A stretch of 64,000 bases of DNA from UMGS1696 sp964621165 (GTDB lineage: Bacteria > Bacillota > Clostridia > Oscillospirales > CAG-272), in contig CAZULC010000009.1 of NCBI GenBank assembly GCA_964621165.1, positions 1-64,000 on the forward strand, given 5' to 3'. The translations under genes were made by a program, and so were the position numbers. Under the pieces are notes generated by a model. It was not told the origin of the DNA, did no database searches, and saw nothing but the letters and a program-made list of their open reading frames with translations. Numbering within the stretch: the stretch's first letter is position 1; every line of letters begins with the position of its first letter. Of this stretch, positions 34,299 to 43,576 are shown one piece after another.

Positions 34299-34517
34299 AT
34301 GTTATTCGGAAAAAAGAAAGTAGTAAACGTAAAAATCGGCGGCATGCACTGCAAAAACTGCGTAGCTAAGGTGACAAGCGCCATCAAGGAAGTCGGCGGT
34401 AATGCTGAAGTGGATCTCAAGCTCGGCAAAGCTGCCGTAACCTGCCCCGAAAACCTCGACCCCGCCGTAATCAAGGAAGCCGTAGAAAAGGTAGGCTTCA
34501 CCTGCGAGATCGCGTGA
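34299..34517 (+). CDS. CopZ-like heavy-metal-associated chaperone
   Basis: A 72-residue single HMA domain with the metal motif GMHCKNC (Cys19 and Cys22, approximately) and the usual beta-alpha-beta pattern ending AVEKVGFTCEIA. It would hand Cu(I) to CopA. AAAGAAAGGG precedes the ATG. It follows copA by 84 bp and its TGA overlaps the GTG start of the next gene. Confidence 0.88.
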   Translation: MLFGKKKVVNVKIGGMHCKNCVAKVTSAIKEVGGNAEVDLKLGKAAVTCPENLDPAVIKEAVEKVGFTCEIA

Positions 34518-35497
34518 CACCGGTTATATTCACCTGTCCAGACTGCAAAAGCCTGCTTGACGGCTTCACCTGCCCGAAATGCCGCCGGACAATCCAGCGG
34601 GTTGATTCAATTTATCAATTCTGCGCCGACCCGGCTGTTCAGCTCGAGGGGGATGACGAATACATCGGCTACGACGGAATAGGCGAGGATTTTGAGCCGG
34701 CGGTACGGTTCTGGGACGCGAACAACACCGAGCGTTACGGAGTCTACGAAGCCTGCGCAAACCTTGTTGCCGAAAAACTCGGGCGGGATTTAATCGCGCT
34801 TGACCTTGGAGCGGGACTCGGAACGGCATCATTGCCCCTCGCGAAAAACGGAATCTTCACCGTTGCCGGGGACATTTCAAACGTCATGCTGAAAACCGCC
34901 GTCAAGCGCAACCACGGACGATACGAAAACCTGCTGTGCGCGAAGATGAACGCCTACGACATCCCCGTTGCCGAATCTTCCGTTGACATAGTGATCGAGA
35001 ACGCAATGCTTCATCTTGTGAATAACCCGGAAAAGGTCATTCGCGAAATAGTCCGGGTGCTGAAGCCGGATGGAAAGCTGATTCGGTTCGGCTCGTACCC
35101 CCAGCAGCTCAGCGATGATGAAAAAAAGCTGAACGCCGCCTGCAATGCTGTACTTGACGACATTTCAGATATGTATTACAGTAAACTGGCAGAGCTCGGT
35201 CACAGCGCAGTCTGGTTCGACAATCAAGCAAACGAGGTTTTGGAGAATTACTTCGACCATCCGTACACCGAGACGGCTGAGGGATTTTCCGAGGTTTTCA
35301 CCGATAAGCTGAAATTCCGGCTCCACCGACTTAAAACAGGTGCACACTCCGACTTGCAGAACACACCTAAGAAGTGGATTTCCGCCGCGTGGAAAACAGC
35401 AGACCGCTACGCCCGGAACAAATACGGCGACGGCTACGCGGACATCAAGAGCTTCTCCCGATACGGCGCATGTGTTAATATTTACACAAAAAAATAA
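34514..35497 (+). CDS. Zinc-ribbon class I SAM methyltransferase, coupled to copZ
   Basis: A 327-residue protein starting at GTG, with the GTGA overlap on the chaperone gene. Residues 1-30 have two CxxC pairs (FTCPDC and FTCPKC), then a class I methyltransferase fold: LDLGAGLGTASLPLA (motif I), VAGDISNVML and VDIVIENAMLHLV. The last 130 residues are an uncharacterised helical part. The N-terminal zinc site is reminiscent of RlmA, but the rest does not match it. A role in metal stress is only suggested by the tight coupling. Confidence 0.78.
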   Translation: MTPVIFTCPDCKSLLDGFTCPKCRRTIQRVDSIYQFCADPAVQLEGDDEYIGYDGIGEDFEPAVRFWDANNTERYGVYEACANLVAEKLGRDLIALDLGAGLGTASLPLAKNGIFTVAGDISNVMLKTAVKRNHGRYENLLCAKMNAYDIPVAESSVDIVIENAMLHLVNNPEKVIREIVRVLKPDGKLIRFGSYPQQLSDDEKKLNAACNAVLDDISDMYYSKLAELGHSAVWFDNQANEVLENYFDHPYTETAEGFSEVFTDKLKFRLHRLKTGAHSDLQNTPKKWISAAWKTADRYARNKYGDGYADIKSFSRYGACVNIYTKK

Positions 35498-35513
35498 AAA
35501 AACAGCCGGCAGA

Positions 35514-35565
35514 GTGCTAATTTCACATGATATTGCACCATGCCGGTTATTTTTTGTTGTTTTAT
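35514..35565. terminator. Bidirectional terminator after the copper operon
   Basis: CCGGCA with inner GTGC (35516-35527) pairs with GCAC and TGCCGG (35545-35556). TTATTTTTT follows on the plus strand and, read the other way, a long T-rich run follows too. It serves the copper operon and the convergent lipoprotein gene. Confidence 0.85.
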
Positions 35566-36854
35566 TCCGGAATCGCAATCTCGCCGTCGTCCGCTATAGC
35601 GTAGCCGTACCATGACGAGGTGTAGGAAATACGCTCAAAGGTCGTCAGGTCGTAGAAGTCGTAGTACGCCAGACCGTCCTCGTCGTCGGCGGATTTGATA
35701 CACAAAGTTGTACTCTTCCCGTTCCAGATGAACTCGTCCACCTCATCCCGGTCGTAGGTCAGCATCTGCCCCTTGCCAAGTTCGTAGTTTGTCAGCGCAA
35801 TCCCGTTGACGTTCAGGCTCACGCACTTCAAACCATCGGGGGAGAACTTTTTGTAGGTCAGCGCGTCCTCAACCACCGGGTACAGCTGATTTACTTTTTC
35901 CGCCAGTCCAACGAACGCCTCGCCGGAGAGAAGCACAACATCCTCGTCGTACTCCCCGTGGGTCAGGTGGTTCGATAGGAAGATGTCCTCGTTGATGGCG
36001 TAAGCAAAGCTGTAGTAGATAGTTGTAAACTCACCGCTTCCGGGAATTCCCGTGGTATAGACGAACTTTTCTCCGTCGTAAACCACGTCGGTCACACAAA
36101 CTTTCCCGTCAGTCTCATCCACCAGACGAATCTGCGCCCCAAGTCCTGCTTGAATTGACTTGAAGAATCCCTCCGCCAGCGCACAGTCCGACTCGTCCGC
36201 CTGATTTATATTGATAACCCCGTCAGTCTCCGCCGAAAAGTCAGCAGTCAACGTATCAATGGGTGCGAATCCGTAGGGCGACTCCGCGGTGATAGGCGAC
36301 TCACCTACCTCAAACTCAGCCGCGTAGACCTTGCCGTCTAACTCCTTCAGAACCCGGTACTGACCGTCCGAGATTCCCTCACCGTTGTCGCGGTAGTACT
36401 GTAAATCCACGGCTCCACTCTGCACGCCGTCATCGGGAAGCAGGTATGCAATGTCAATGAACGCCATAAGTTCTGCTTCCACCGTGTACCACTTGCCGTC
36501 GTTCTGCTTCTCAAGGGTGTAGTACGCGTCGTAGTCAAGTTCCCGTCCGCTATGATTCTCTATCGTGAAGCCAACCGAATCAGCAGAGGCGTCATAAACC
36601 TCAAACTGCGCCTTCATCACAATATCCCCGTCGGGATTCACGTCCCTTTCGTCAGGTGTTTTCTGATTCTCGTTCTCTGAGTCGGTTTCGACCGGATTTT
36701 CGCCGATTTTCACCGAATTTTCGCCATCCCTGCCCTCGGCATTGCTGAATCCGCCGGATGAGGGAGTTGGTCCGTTAACTTCCCCGTTCTTTGCCGCACA
36801 TGACGACAGAGCAAGCAAAAGGAACGCCAGAATCAGCACAAAGATTTTTTTCAT
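35562..36854 (-). CDS. Lipoprotein with bacterial Ig-like (Big_14-type) domain
   Basis: A 430-residue secreted lipoprotein. The signal peptide ends in the lipobox LSSC (Cys19). An acidic, low-complexity linker of about 60 residues follows. Residues 80-190 look like the bacterial Ig-like domain often found in clostridial lipoproteins (VGFTIENHSGRELDYDAYYTL, ISDGQYRVLKEL). The C-terminal 230 residues are unlike anything I recognise. It is expected on the outer face of the membrane. Single gene. Confidence 0.75.
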   Translation of the reverse strand: MKKIFVLILAFLLLALSSCAAKNGEVNGPTPSSGGFSNAEGRDGENSVKIGENPVETDSENENQKTPDERDVNPDGDIVMKAQFEVYDASADSVGFTIENHSGRELDYDAYYTLEKQNDGKWYTVEAELMAFIDIAYLLPDDGVQSGAVDLQYYRDNGEGISDGQYRVLKELDGKVYAAEFEVGESPITAESPYGFAPIDTLTADFSAETDGVININQADESDCALAEGFFKSIQAGLGAQIRLVDETDGKVCVTDVVYDGEKFVYTTGIPGSGEFTTIYYSFAYAINEDIFLSNHLTHGEYDEDVVLLSGEAFVGLAEKVNQLYPVVEDALTYKKFSPDGLKCVSLNVNGIALTNYELGKGQMLTYDRDEVDEFIWNGKSTTLCIKSADDEDGLAYYDFYDLTTFERISYTSSWYGYAIADDGEIAIPE

Positions 36855-36951
36855 TTTTTAGTCCTCCGTTTTTACTTCAACTAAATTGACGCAAAGCCGG
36901 AGATTCCGTTCCATTAAAAACGAAAATTCTTATATATTTTTTAAAAAAAAT

Positions 36952-37668
36952 TCACTCGAGGATGTTTGACGTAATGTAGTCCGTACCCCAGCTGTCCAGT
37001 CTTTCCGCGTCAGCCGGATTGTCCACAGTCCAGCAGTTGACCTCAATCCCGTGAGCGTGGCAGAAAGCGATTCTTTCCTCCGTCAGCTGACCATGCTGAA
37101 TGTCAAGCCCCATACCGCGCTTTTCCAGCATTTCCGGCAGGTTGTCGTCCCAATTGCCAGTCAAAAACTGACATTCCTGCCCGGGACGGAGCTTTTTCAC
37201 GAGGTCCAGATTCTCGATATTGAACGCGATGAAGCAGGTTTTATCGAGATAGCCGTCGAATAGCGCGAAGATTTCCGCGATTTCTGCCTCGGTGAAGTTG
37301 GATTTCAACTCAGCCACGCAGACTTTGCCGTATTTTTCGCAGATTTTGCGGTATTCCTCAGGGGTCGCAAGCATCAATTCTGCCCGGTCGCTATTTCCGT
37401 CAACGTCGCGAAGCCGGAGAGAACGCAGAACATCAAACGCCGTTGTCTCGATTACCAAGTCCGCATCGCAGATTCGTCCAGTTCTACCGTCGTGATTGCA
37501 GATGTACTTCCCGTCGGAGGTGCGCCAGATGTCGGTTTCCACGCCGTAATGGGTGCGGTTTCCGGCTGCAATGAACGCGGCGGCGGTATTCTCGCACTCA
37601 AGCCCACTGACTCCCCGGTGCGCCACCATTTTCGCGTGGTTTTTCGTGATTTTCACAGTGTCTTTCAT
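36952..37668 (-). CDS. Glycerophosphodiester phosphodiesterase (GDPD)
   Basis: A 238-residue cytosolic GDPD. VAHRGVSGLECENTAAAF holds the first catalytic His and Glu, GVETDIW the ExD metal pair and CNHDGR the second His. The C-terminal INCWTVDN is also typical. It cleaves glycerophosphodiesters to glycerol-3-phosphate and an alcohol. GGAGAAATATT precedes the ATG. The structured repeat (copy B1) lies 34 bp upstream of the start, in what would be its leader. Confidence 0.9.
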   Translation of the reverse strand: MKDTVKITKNHAKMVAHRGVSGLECENTAAAFIAAGNRTHYGVETDIWRTSDGKYICNHDGRTGRICDADLVIETTAFDVLRSLRLRDVDGNSDRAELMLATPEEYRKICEKYGKVCVAELKSNFTEAEIAEIFALFDGYLDKTCFIAFNIENLDLVKKLRPGQECQFLTGNWDDNLPEMLEKRGMGLDIQHGQLTEERIAFCHAHGIEVNCWTVDNPADAERLDSWGTDYITSNILE

Positions 37669-37701
37669 AATATTTCTCCTATACTATCAGATAAAACTTT
37701 G

Positions 37702-37853
37702 AAAGAATTCTGGTCGTCTGAAAGACGATGGAAAATGGTNNNNNNNNNNNNNNNNNNNNNNNNNNNNNNNNNNNNNNNNNNNNNNNNNNNNNNNNNNNNN
37801 NNNNNNNNNNNNNNNNNNNNNNNNNNNNNNNNNNNNNNNCCAAAGAATTCTTT
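37702..37853. repeat. Structured intergenic repeat, copy B1 (interrupted by the gap)
   Basis: Left arm AAAGAATTCT (37702-37711), hairpin TCGTCT-GAA-AGACGA and the start of the second hairpin are present before the N run; the right arm AGAATTCTTT is at 37844-37853. After it the GTGAAATA arm is present but its partner is replaced by the start of the next copy. The first and second copies are otherwise identical where both are readable, so this is a recent tandem duplication. Confidence 0.8.
37740..37839. other. Assembly gap of 100 N
   Basis: A run of exactly 100 N, a conventional scaffold placeholder, interrupts repeat copy B1. The gap is probably caused by the tandem repeats, and the true number of copies there is unknown. 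Confidence 0.98.
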
Positions 37854-37914
37854 GGCGTGAAATAAGCTGACTTTATAATCAGTAACACTACATAAATATC
37901 AGATAAAACTTTGA

Positions 37915-38025
37915 AAGAATTCTGGTCGTCTGAAAGACGATGGAAAATGGTTGATCCCGTTTTCCAAAGAATTCTTTGGCGTGAAATAAGCTGACTTTAT
38001 AATCAGTAACACTACATATTTCACG
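37915..38025. repeat. Structured intergenic repeat, copy B2
   Basis: A complete copy: outer arms AAAGAATTCT (37915-37924) and AGAATTCTTT (37969-37978), hairpins TCGTCT/AGACGA (37927-37941) and GGAAAA/TTTTCC (37943-37966). The third hairpin is closed by GTGAAATA (37982-37989) and TATTTCAC (38018-38025), with CTGA/TCAG inside. It lies 41 bp beyond the end of the upstream minus-strand membrane protein gene. Confidence 0.88.
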
Positions 38026-38065
38026 CAGAAGAAGACGGTGTTTTTCCCCGCCTTCACGTTAAATT

Positions 38066-39505
38066 TTATGCCATTTTAATTTCTTTATCGTAGAGTAAAT
38101 CGTTGATCGTGTTAATCGTCGTCACAGTGTATGCTATATAGATTATTGTAATTACCGTATTGATAATCAGTACCATATCAAAATCCGGAGCGAGGTAGGC
38201 GTTGGCTGCGGAGAAGGCAAAGTTCACTATGGCAAATATGGCCAGAAGCAGCAGTTTTCCACCAACGGTATTGTAAACCTCGATGTCATGGTTTCGTTTG
38301 GAGTACATCGCGTTGTCCGTCTGAATTCCGCAGATTTCAAGGTGGGCTTTGATTGCCTTCATCAGCATGGTCAGGTAAATCAGCACCGCCGCCAGCGCAA
38401 GCAGTTTCTCAACCGTGATGAACGCCGCCATCCTGTAGTAGCTGTCGTAAGCCTCGCTTATCCAGTCAACCGCGTCGGTGGAATATTCGCCGAAATAGAG
38501 ATACTGTAACACAAAGTTTACGATCGACAAAGCGCCGCGGACCACAGCCACAGGAATGACAATACGCGCGGACTTTATGTATTTTCCCACAATTGCCGCC
38601 GAGCCAATCAGAAGAGCAGCCGGAACCACGCCGACAAGCAGATTCACCCCGTCAATTGCCAGATTCAGTTCACACAGTGTGGACAAACCGAAGAGAAACA
38701 GGGCGGTTTTCATGTTCCGCGCGATGAACAGCGTGGTTTTCGGAAGAATGTCTCGCTTATATTTTTCGTCGAGAGCGTTGTTCAGCACCTTATCCCGCTT
38801 GATAAGCCGGAAGTAGGACGTGCATTTCACTATGCAGATGATTCCGAGAATTATCACCGCCAGCCCGAATACAACGTACAGCGCGGGTTTGTAGTAGGAC
38901 AAACGGTAGCCGATTCGCTTGATCTCGCCGACATTGTCGTACAGCTGAAGTTCGGTCATTTCCGGAATGAAAGTCGCGCCGACTCTGAAAATATAGAAGA
39001 ACAGAAGAAACCGCTTTACATTTGTGAGATACTCGCGTTCCTTGGTTTTCTCTACAATTTTATACTTGGCTTTCTCGCCGGTTTTCGGGTCCATGATGTT
39101 CTCGTCCTGCCCGACTTTGACTCTTGCCTTGTATTTTTTTACTTTCTTCGAATAAATTGAGTCGCCGCCGTACCACAGCCCCATGAAGGACAGGCCTTCA
39201 AACAGAGCGTTTGTGCCGGGGATGAACAGAAGCAGCTCAAGAACGCCGAAAATCAACGCCATCAGCACCTTCGCCGAACCGGTTGTGTATGGAATCACGG
39301 CTATGCAGAGAATTTTTACGCAGTTGAGCAGAGCGAGCCTTGTGTAAGCTTCTCTCGCTTTGCCGATATGGTCGACAAAATACGAACACTTAGTCAGTCC
39401 AGCCGCGATAAGGAAGAATCCGACAGCGTCCGGCAGTATATCGACGACGTGTATAACGGGATTGCACAGCAGAATCAAGCCCGCTATTATCATTCCGTAT
39501 CCCAT
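38066..39505 (-). CDS. Multi-pass membrane protein of unknown function
   Basis: A 479-residue polytopic protein with about ten hydrophobic segments, among them MIIAGLILLCNPVIHVVDI near the start, VVFGLAVIILGIICIV in the middle and FDMVLIINTVITIIYIAYTV near the end. A basic cytoplasmic loop (SKKVKKYKARVKV, about 120-160) interrupts them. I recognise no family. The start at 39505 is chosen for GGGAGG seven bases before the ATG; the frame begins six codons earlier. It follows a smaller membrane protein gene by 51 bp, probably in one operon. Confidence 0.75.
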   Translation of the reverse strand: MGYGMIIAGLILLCNPVIHVVDILPDAVGFFLIAAGLTKCSYFVDHIGKAREAYTRLALLNCVKILCIAVIPYTTGSAKVLMALIFGVLELLLFIPGTNALFEGLSFMGLWYGGDSIYSKKVKKYKARVKVGQDENIMDPKTGEKAKYKIVEKTKEREYLTNVKRFLLFFYIFRVGATFIPEMTELQLYDNVGEIKRIGYRLSYYKPALYVVFGLAVIILGIICIVKCTSYFRLIKRDKVLNNALDEKYKRDILPKTTLFIARNMKTALFLFGLSTLCELNLAIDGVNLLVGVVPAALLIGSAAIVGKYIKSARIVIPVAVVRGALSIVNFVLQYLYFGEYSTDAVDWISEAYDSYYRMAAFITVEKLLALAAVLIYLTMLMKAIKAHLEICGIQTDNAMYSKRNHDIEVYNTVGGKLLLLAIFAIVNFAFSAANAYLAPDFDMVLIINTVITIIYIAYTVTTINTINDLLYDKEIKMA

Positions 39506-39556
39506 TTTTAAACCTCCCTGCATTTTTTTATTCTTAAAATATTCCGACAGACAATA

Positions 39557-40285
39557 CTATTTCTTTTTTTTCTTCTTTTTGCCCTTTTTCTTCTTGTCAG
39601 GCGAGAGCTTTTTCGCTTCCTCTTGTGCGAGAATCATGGAATCCCGGGCGTATTTTGTACGGTTTTCCTCGAACTCGTCCATTTTCGCGTTGATTTTGTT
39701 GATGAAACCGAAGCGGGACTGCCTGATTTCGCTCTCGTCTTCCTCGGCGGGAGCTAAAATTCCAAAACACCTGTAGAGAAGTACCATGTTCTGGATCACG
39801 CAGACAAGCCAGTAAACGCTGACAAACATAGAGATATACCCGAGAATCTCACTCTCTCCGGCGAAAAATCCAACGGCGGCAATGATGAAATATGCGGCGT
39901 AGTAGATCATGCTCACCATGAGATTGCGCTCGGCGTTCTTTTGCAGCTTCACCGAGTCCGCGTTCATGGAGATTCCACGGCAGCCAAGGAACATCATCAC
40001 ATGAACAATGCAGGCCGCGCAGGTTTTCAGCACCGTTACAGCCGCAGAGACATTCCCGCCGGATTCGTACAGGTGGAACATCATTGACGCGGCGTTGACG
40101 GCTGAGAAAAGCATGAAAGCCAGCGTCCCGGCCATGGCGTATTTGAAGTAGCCGTTGTATTCGCTCAGCTTGGCAAAGGCGTAGAGGCAGACGAACGCCC
40201 CGATTATGTCGGCAAAGAAGTATGTGCTTGAAAATGAAAACGCGAACATCACAAAGTAGCCGAAAAACAATATTCCAAAGCCCAT
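39557..40285 (-). CDS. Membrane protein with lysine-rich C-terminal tail
   Basis: A 242-residue protein with about five or six transmembrane segments (ILFFGYFVMFAFSFSSTYFF, AAYFIIAAVGFFAG, YISMFVSVYWLVCVIQNMVLL), then a charged helix and a tail of nearly pure lysine (PDKKKKGKKKKKKK). The tail would sit in the cytoplasm and could bind acidic lipid or RNA; that is a guess. It shares operon and flavour with the membrane protein downstream. Not recognised. Confidence 0.75.
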   Translation of the reverse strand: MGFGILFFGYFVMFAFSFSSTYFFADIIGAFVCLYAFAKLSEYNGYFKYAMAGTLAFMLFSAVNAASMMFHLYESGGNVSAAVTVLKTCAACIVHVMMFLGCRGISMNADSVKLQKNAERNLMVSMIYYAAYFIIAAVGFFAGESEILGYISMFVSVYWLVCVIQNMVLLYRCFGILAPAEEDESEIRQSRFGFINKINAKMDEFEENRTKYARDSMILAQEEAKKLSPDKKKKGKKKKKKK

Positions 40286-40386
40286 ACTTCCCCTCCTTGC
40301 TGTAGTTTGTTAAATTCATCCATATCCGCTTCATTTAAAATAGCGGTAGTCTGTGCATTATGCTAAATTATATCATTTAAGAAAGA

Positions 40387-43344
40387 TTATTCTTCGTCAT
40401 TGGTGTTCTGGTTCGCACCACAGCACTTTTTGTATTTCTTTCCGCTTCCGCAGGGGCAGGGATCGTTGCGTCCGACCTTCTGACCACGCTTCACGGGAAC
40501 TACGGGCGAGGTGTTCGCGGGCTTCGCTGAATTTGAAGCTCCATGTCTGGCAGTTCCGCCAGCAGAAGGCGCCGAATTTGCGTTTGCGTTTGAGGCCGTC
40601 GTTGGTCTTGTTGCCATCACGTTTGCAGGAGCTGAGCCTGCGGGCTGGGCAGGATTTGTGGGTCTGGGTCCGTTTGTTATGTGGGACTGACGGGGAGGCG
40701 TATTTCTTACAGGTGTACGTGCGCCGCCGGCAAATCCTTCCGATACGGGCTTGGCTACCTCTACTCGCTTCAGCTCCGCCTGAGGTCTGGGTATAACTGA
40801 CAGAATCATTCTCGCCGTGTCGTCCCGGATGTTTGTTATCATTTCGTCGAACAAATCAGCGCCAACAAGACGGTATTCGGAAATGGGGTTGCGCTGTGCG
40901 TATGCCTGAAGTCCGATCATCTCCATGAGGGAATCCATGGCTTCAAGGTGATCCATCCACTTGCGGTCGACGTTCTGGAGAAGCACGATTCTCTCGATTT
41001 CACGCATTGCCTCCTTGCCGAATAGCTCTTCCTTGCTTGCGTACAGCTTTTCGGCTCTCTCCTTGAGGGTCTTCCTGATTTCCTCACGGGCCGCGGTCAG
41101 GTCGTCACCGATATCCTTGAAGTCGTCGGGTATGCAGAGGAGTCCCATGTACTTCTGCTTGAGTCCGTCCACGTCCCACATCTCCCGGTTGTCCTCGTGG
41201 AGGTATGAGTCCACCGCGTCGTCGAGGGTTTCCTGAATCATTGAGTGAATCTTGTCGCTCAGGTCGGCGTTGTCAAGAACTTCGCTTCTCTGCTTGTAGA
41301 TTACGCTTCTCTGCTGGTTCATTACGTCGTCGTATGCAAGGACGTTCTTACGTCTGTTGAAGTTCTGGTCCTCCAGCTTCTTCTGAGCCGACTCGATGGA
41401 ACCCGACAGAATCTTTGCGTCAATTGGAGTGTCGTCATCAAGTCCGAGCCGTTCTACCATTGAAGAAATTTTCTCGGAGCCGAAGAGCCGCATGAGGTCG
41501 TCTTCAAACGAAAGGAAGAATCTGGATTCACCCGGGTCGCCCTGACGTCCACTGCGTCCACGGAGCTGATTGTCGATACGGCGGGACTCGTGTCTTTCCG
41601 TGCCGATGACGAACAAGCCTCCTGCCTCTCTCACTTTGTCAGCCTCGGGCTTGATTTCCTCTTGAAATTCCTTATAGAGTTCGCGGTAATGCTCACGTGC
41701 GGCGATTACGTCCTCGTCCACGTTCTGTGAGGATCCTGTAGCCAGCGCAATGACCGATTCCTCGTATTCTTCACGTCTCATCTGAGCCTTTGCAAGGTAT
41801 TCCGCGTTGCCGCCCAGCATAATGTCCGTACCACGACCGGCCATGTTTGTAGAAATGGTGACCGAGCCGTACTTACCAGCCTGAGCCACGATGTCAGCTT
41901 CTCTTTCGTGGTACTTTGCATTCAGGACGGTGTGGGGGATTCCTGCGCCCTTGAGCTTCTTCGACAAAGCCTCGGACTTCTCGATTGACACCGTACCAAC
42001 AAGAACCGGCTGTCCCTTTTCGTGGCACTTCTTGATCTGCTCGATGATAGCCCTGTCCTTGCCGTCCTTCGACTTGTACACCACGTCCGGGTGGTCCTTT
42101 CTTATCATGGGGCGGTTGGTGGGGACTTCAACAACGTCGAGGTTGTATATTTCTCTGAATTCGTTTTCTTCTGATAATGCAGTACCCGTCATGCCCGAGA
42201 GCTTGCCGTACATACGGAAGTAATTCTGGAAGGTAATGGACGCGATTGTGCGGTTCTCCTTCTGGATTTTCACGCCTTCCTTTGCCTCGATAGCCTGGTG
42301 CAGACCGTCGGAGAAGCGGCGTCCGGGCATGATTCGTCCGGTGAACGCGTCGACGATTAATACCTCGTTGTCCTTTACCACGTAGTCCGTATCCCGGTGC
42401 ATGGTTCCGTGAGCCTTGATTGCCTGATATACGTGGTGGGTGATGTCGGCGTTTTCCGCGTCGGAGTAATTCTTGATTCCGAAAAATTTTTCAGCCTTGG
42501 CAATACCGGAAGCGGTAAGGGTGGCGGACTTTGCCTTTTCGTCAACAATGTAGTCCGCGTCAATGTCGTCGTGGTCTTCCTTGGCGTCAAGCTCCTTTAC
42601 CACGTACTTTCTCAGTCCCTTGACGAACCGGTCAGCCATATCGTAGAGCAGATCCACGTCGTTTCCCTGTCCGGATATGATAAGAGGAGTTCTCGCTTCG
42701 TCTATGAGCACCGAGTCCACCTCGTCCACTATGGCGAAGTTGTGACCACGCTGAACCCGATTTTCCTTGTATGTTACGCCGTTGTCCCGCAGGTAGTCAA
42801 ATCCGAACTCGTTGTTTGTGCCGTATGTTATGTCGCAGTTGTAGGCGTACTGCTTCTCAGCTCTCTTCTGTCCGTGAACAACAAGTCCGGTAGTGAGTCC
42901 GAGGTACTCGTGGATTCTTCCCATTTCCTCGCAGCCCAGCCGTGCAAGGTATTCGTTGACCGTGACCACATGGACACCCTTTTCGGTCAGCGCGTTCAGG
43001 TACGACGGAAGTGCCGCCACAATTGTCTTACCTTCACCGGTTTTCATCTCGGCTATACGTCCCTGATGAAGAAGTATGCCGCCCATGATCTGCACGTCAA
43101 AGGGCCGCTTTCCGAGAATTCTGTCAGCCGTTTCACGGACACAGGCGTATGCTTCCGGCAGAATGTCGTCAAGAGTCTCGCCGTTTTTCAGTCTGTCCTT
43201 GAATATTGCAGTCTGACCCCGCATATCCGCGTCTGACATTGTCTTGTACTTGTCCGCCAGAGCGTTTACCTTTTTGACAATGGGCATGATTTTTTTTATC
43301 TGTCTGTCACTGTAAGAGCCGAAAACCTGTGTTATAATACTCAT
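40387..43344 (-). CDS. secA: Preprotein translocase ATPase SecA
   Basis: A 985-residue motor protein that drives Sec secretion at the membrane. Walker A is MKTGEGKT, the DEAD-like VDEVDSVLIDEA is present, and NMAGRGTDI, QLRGRSGRQGDPG and NRRKNVLAYDDVMNQQR are classical SecA segments. The last 23 residues hold the zinc/SecB-type tail CPCGSGKKYKKCC, preceded by a long Pro/Asn/Ala linker. Length is above the usual 840-900 because of this linker. Transcribed from a promoter that diverges from the trmL-like gene. Confidence 0.97.
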   Translation of the reverse strand: MSIITQVFGSYSDRQIKKIMPIVKKVNALADKYKTMSDADMRGQTAIFKDRLKNGETLDDILPEAYACVRETADRILGKRPFDVQIMGGILLHQGRIAEMKTGEGKTIVAALPSYLNALTEKGVHVVTVNEYLARLGCEEMGRIHEYLGLTTGLVVHGQKRAEKQYAYNCDITYGTNNEFGFDYLRDNGVTYKENRVQRGHNFAIVDEVDSVLIDEARTPLIISGQGNDVDLLYDMADRFVKGLRKYVVKELDAKEDHDDIDADYIVDEKAKSATLTASGIAKAEKFFGIKNYSDAENADITHHVYQAIKAHGTMHRDTDYVVKDNEVLIVDAFTGRIMPGRRFSDGLHQAIEAKEGVKIQKENRTIASITFQNYFRMYGKLSGMTGTALSEENEFREIYNLDVVEVPTNRPMIRKDHPDVVYKSKDGKDRAIIEQIKKCHEKGQPVLVGTVSIEKSEALSKKLKGAGIPHTVLNAKYHEREADIVAQAGKYGSVTISTNMAGRGTDIMLGGNAEYLAKAQMRREEYEESVIALATGSSQNVDEDVIAAREHYRELYKEFQEEIKPEADKVREAGGLFVIGTERHESRRIDNQLRGRSGRQGDPGESRFFLSFEDDLMRLFGSEKISSMVERLGLDDDTPIDAKILSGSIESAQKKLEDQNFNRRKNVLAYDDVMNQQRSVIYKQRSEVLDNADLSDKIHSMIQETLDDAVDSYLHEDNREMWDVDGLKQKYMGLLCIPDDFKDIGDDLTAAREEIRKTLKERAEKLYASKEELFGKEAMREIERIVLLQNVDRKWMDHLEAMDSLMEMIGLQAYAQRNPISEYRLVGADLFDEMITNIRDDTARMILSVIPRPQAELKRVEVAKPVSEGFAGGARTPVRNTPPRQSHITNGPRPTNPAQPAGSAPANVMATRPTTASNANANSAPSAGGTARHGASNSAKPANTSPVVPVKRGQKVGRNDPCPCGSGKKYKKCCGANQNTNDEE

Positions 43345-43423
43345 TTTATCTCAATGCGGAAGCGTTTCTGTACCGCCGCCGCTTAAACCTCCGTTTAATA
43401 GATAGAAAATCACTTAGTATATT

Positions 43424-43452
43424 ATTATACCTCATTCTGTCCATAATTTCCA
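43424..43452 (-). promoter_or_regulatory. Promoter of secA
   Basis: On the minus strand TGGAAA (43452-43447) and TATAAT (43429-43424) are 17 bp apart, 80 bp before the secA start. Confidence 0.65.
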
Positions 43453-43511
43453 TAGCCTTTATAATATTAAATGTAAATTTATTTCAAATCAGAAAAAAAG
43501 ATTCGCCCTAC

Positions 43512-43540
43512 TTGAAATATTTTGGGATTTATATTATAAT
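43512..43540 (+). promoter_or_regulatory. Promoter of the trmL-like gene
   Basis: TTGAAA (43512-43517) and TATAAT (43535-43540) with a 17-bp spacer, 37 bp before the ATG. Confidence 0.7.
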
Positions 43541-43576
43541 AAACCTTGCGAAAATACAGTCCTGTGAGGTATTATT

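Noticed and set aside
37492..37888. Open frames across the N run on both strands
   Set aside because: They are artefacts of translating N as X and are not supported by real sequence.
42397..43236. 279-codon open frame on the plus strand
   Set aside because: Antisense to the N-terminal half of secA, with no ribosome site.
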